Assembly (NCBI GenBank): GCA_002812745.2
Contig: NCSJ02000084.1
Location: forward strand, 62,001 to 126,000
DNA from: Scytalidium lignicola
Lineage: Eukaryota > Ascomycota > Leotiomycetes
Length of the DNA: 64,000 bases
Direction: 5' to 3'
Shown: one piece after another, positions 61,427 to 64,000 of the stretch
Layout: every line of letters starts with the position of its first letter
Position numbering within the stretch: position 1 is the first letter of the stretch
Notes under the pieces: generated by a model
The model's input: the letters and a program-made list of their open reading frames with translations, nothing else
Databases searched by the model: none
What the model was told of the DNA's origin: nothing
Position numbers and translations under genes: made by a program

Positions 61427-62735
61427 ATGACACCAGAGGATTTTGTGATCTTGCCAGCTGGTACGGCGGCCAAGTATCTGGCCGAAGGAGCTGCAAATAT
61501 AGTTTTCAGGATCTCTCTTCCCCCAAGCACTCCCGAAGAGACAATCGTCGAGACCTATGACGATGTTACACCGCCTCCAAGTGAAATTGACAGCACTCCA
61601 GGATGGCACAAGGTTTTCGAGAGTAAGAGATATTCTGATTTGTAGCTTTGCTTTCTTCCATAATTCACATCTTCCTCTTCCTTTCAATTCAACTTGTCTT
61701 CTCTCGATTATCATAAAGCTACTTTCCTGTCTCACATTACGTCACATGTTGCCTGCCATGTGAAGCTTCCGTTTACTCTCATGCATGTCCCCGTTATCCT
61801 AACAAATTCGTACTAACACCTCCCAAGACAAACTTCTCCGCCTAAGGAAAGACATCTCCACAACCTTTCCAGTCCGAAAATCACATGAGAACTGGAAGAA
61901 GTATATCCTACCTCTTTTCTCACCGTCCGAGGTTGTTGAACAGACTCTCATATTCTTGAGGCCCTCCAATATCATCGCGAACTTAAACGATGACTTACAC
62001 GCAAATGAGACGGCCAACTCCGGCCAAGACTGCGTTCGACCAGCAAGACGTCGTGGAGTATTTCTTGCTGACGACGAATTCGGTCTTCTCATCACAGATA
62101 TGACCGCCTCGTCACCATGTTCAGGGACTCTTGAATTCAAACCAAAATGGCTTCTCCAATCCCCCACAGCTCCACAAGATGCGGTCAGGTGCCGAACTTG
62201 CGCTCGAATAGCACGTCTCAATGCCACCAACGCTCGGAAACATCAGCCTACCTACTCTGCGTTCTGTCCTTTGGATCTTCTCTCTAAAGATCCGAAAACA
62301 TTGGACAAGGTCACGCGACAATTACTGCGGTCTTCTACTTCATCAAAACAGGCCCTCCAGGTGACGAAGTGGCTGCGGACCAATACTCTCCTTCCGAAAC
62401 TCAGGGACCTGCAAGCAGAACTAGATCCCAAGGGCGTTCTGGAGGACCCTGAGGATGATAAGTTGAGAATCGCTATGACGTTAAGAGATTGTACGGTCTA
62501 TTTGCGATTCCCTCCCAAGGCATCTAGTTGTGGAAAGCAGTCTAGCAATGGAAATAATATCGAGAAATACGAAAACCTCGAGGTCGAGGCACGTCTTGGT
62601 GATCTCGACCTTAAAAGCTCAGCTAAAGTCTCGTATTGGATTTTCATGGAGCGCGGCTTGATTGATGAAGGCTGGTACACAGGAACTGAGAAAGAGGAGG
62701 ATAAGCAGCCTTTGACTTGTGCGCTTTCCAAATAG
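61427..62735 (+). CDS. IPK1: Inositol-pentakisphosphate 2-kinase
   Basis: Phosphorylates IP5 at position 2 to make IP6 (phytate), used in nuclear mRNA export and phosphate signalling. Exons 61427-61622 and 61828-62735 join in frame (205-bp intron GTAAGA..CCAAG, branch TACTAACAC); 367 aa. Seen in order: LPAGTAAKYLAEGAANIVFR (typical Ipk1 nucleotide-binding start), RPSNIIANLND, LLITDMTASS, FKPKWLLQSP, CRTCARIARLNA with a Cys pair typical of the zinc site, then DCTVYLRFPP, LGDLDLKSSAKVSYW and DEGWYTGTE. These are hallmark parts of fungal Ipk1. The protein might begin slightly upstream, but this ATG fits. Opposite MDM34. Confidence 0.92.
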
Positions 62736-63668
62736 CCAGGGTGGTACAACTGTTTGATTGAGCCACATAAGGTAGCGGCCTTCACAATCACAGAGCTATA
62801 CCTTGAAATAATGAGGTACTTCGAGCATCTACAGTTCAGAAGCCAGGGTGAATGTTGGACCTGTTTGAATCAGGCGCAGACAGTGGTATAGTTATGGCAT
62901 CAGTGGAATCTGGGTTATTCAACGGGACGGATATGGCAACAAGGATCGTCATGGACACTTGCATGGTTATCGGCATTGTGGAAAGATAGATTAAAAGCTT
63001 GATATATAGAGCAAACCAAAATTTTCCTGTCACTTAATGGGGCGCTGGGGTGGGGCTGGGTAGGACTGGGAAATATAAAAAAGGTGGTTGGCGTGGGGAA
63101 GGGGTGTATTGGAAAAGGTCTAAGCATACATTGGATACGGGGATCGGATTGCATATGAAGGCGGGGATATCATCATATTTATCCATGGTTGGGTTAACAC
63201 CTGTGTTCGGTTGTGCATTTGTTGGTAGACTTGGGTCTATAATGTGGATTATAAATATTATTTGTATATTTGCGGCATCTATATTATTTTAGTGCTCCAC
63301 TTCTTCCATCTATGAAGACTATCGCGAGTGGGACGATGCGTCCTGTTCCTATGCCTATATCCCTGATTGAAATGTGCCTAGAGCTGAACTCATAATTCCT
63401 CTCTGACAAAGACTTTAATATAGCGGGTATTACACCACGAATACCTTTAATGTCTTGAAGAACGTATAAACGCTCTTACTAGCCATTGAGCCATTGGCCA
63501 GAATAGGAGAAAGCCACCACTATAGTCATGATTCCGCTTCTCCATAAATTTCAGCTCAAATGGCTTCCACTTTAAGCACACCAAACAGTTAGTCAATCTA
63601 ACAGTGTGCTTTTCTCTTAACCCACAATCGCATAGGTCATCCATATAACCATCCTACAGACCCTCTCT
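62736..63668. other. Intergenic between convergent genes
   Basis: No supported gene. G-rich and A-rich short stretches on plus around 63040-63115. Confidence 0.5.
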
Positions 63669-64000
63669 TCAGCCTTCCCTTAACTTCGCTAATTCCGCCT
63701 CCTTCTCTTTCAGCTGCGCCGCTAGCTCCTTCGTCATCTCCTCAACCTTCTTCTGCGCCGCCAACAATCTCTTAACCTCCAGGCTTTCCGTCTCCCTACT
63801 AAACGGCTGTCCAGGCCGATTAGTCAGCGGAATCAACGCTGTCCGTTCCCCAACACTCCCCACCATCCCTCCCTTCAGCATCCTAGTCCCCTTCCCTTTC
63901 CCTCCTTTTCCTTTAGGTGGCGGAGGTGCAGGAGACGTCAAGATCTCATAAAACTGCTCAAACGGTTCATTAAACAACTGCTCTTCGTAAACCCAGGCAA
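63669..64000 (-). CDS. Partial gene at right edge, unknown protein
   Basis: C-terminal part of a gene entering from the right edge. The frame stays open to the window end, reading AWVYEEQLFNEPFEQFYE, then a Pro-Lys-Gly-rich linker (PAPPPPKGKGGKGKG), a Thr/Gly stretch, and a coiled-coil tail of Lys/Glu (EVKRLLAAQKKVEEMTKELA) to the stop at 63669. No family recognised. It is probably the 3' end of a longer gene, because no ATG is present. Confidence 0.6.
   Translation of the reverse strand, partial: AWVYEEQLFNEPFEQFYEILTSPAPPPPKGKGGKGKGTRMLKGGMVGSVGERTALIPLTNRPGQPFSRETESLEVKRLLAAQKKVEEMTKELAAQLKEKEAELAKLREG

Overview
This window reads as nuclear DNA of a filamentous ascomycete (Pezizomycotina, possibly Leotiomycetes-like; the class is a guess). 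The support is short GT..AG introns of about 43-205 bp with CTAAC/CTGAC-type branch sites, one gene per promoter, and fungal families: Mdm34 of ERMES, Rio1, Smc3, Ipk1, DUF6590, F-box and HET remnants. The AT-rich gene-poor stretches hold repeats whose in-frame stops are mostly of the C-to-T type expected from RIP.

Layout. 1-1.1 kb: 3' part of a fungal transcription factor that runs off the left edge. 1.1-6 kb: long non-coding stretch with many short TGTAC/TACTG repeats. 6-7.7 kb: disordered Ser/Arg/Pro-rich protein. 8.85-9.66 kb: dephospho-CoA kinase (minus). 11.3-12.1 kb: acidic unknown protein. 12.76-18.69 kb: divergent RIO1 kinase and SMC3 cohesin genes sharing a 363-bp promoter with an ACGCGT box. 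19-22.5 kb: long coiled-coil protein of unknown function. 22.8-33 kb: accessory, decayed block with a shortened copy of a metallophosphoesterase gene, an unknown two-exon gene, HET and F-box pseudogenes, a nucleotidyltransferase-like gene, a MITE-like element and the full-length metallophosphoesterase.

33.98-45.13 kb is the most distinctive part. A head-to-head pair (DUF6590 gene on minus, coiled-coil gene on plus) occurs twice in tandem with strongly diverged sequences. The arrangement suggests a conserved two-gene module, although no function can be assigned. 45.1-52.4 kb is AT-rich and gene-poor, with a solo-LTR-like element, a Tad1-type LINE tail, an enoyl-CoA hydratase pseudogene and a compact 107-bp element with strong inverted repeats. 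52.5-57.2 kb: a type II membrane glycosyltransferase-like gene and an equilibrative nucleoside transporter. 58.4-62.7 kb: divergent MDM34 and IPK1. A partial gene on the minus strand runs off the right edge.

Thirteen single N bases are scattered through the window, twelve of them directly on the left side of a homopolymer. Where one lies inside a long reading frame (19648), deleting it restores the frame, so they look like assembly artefacts rather than real bases.
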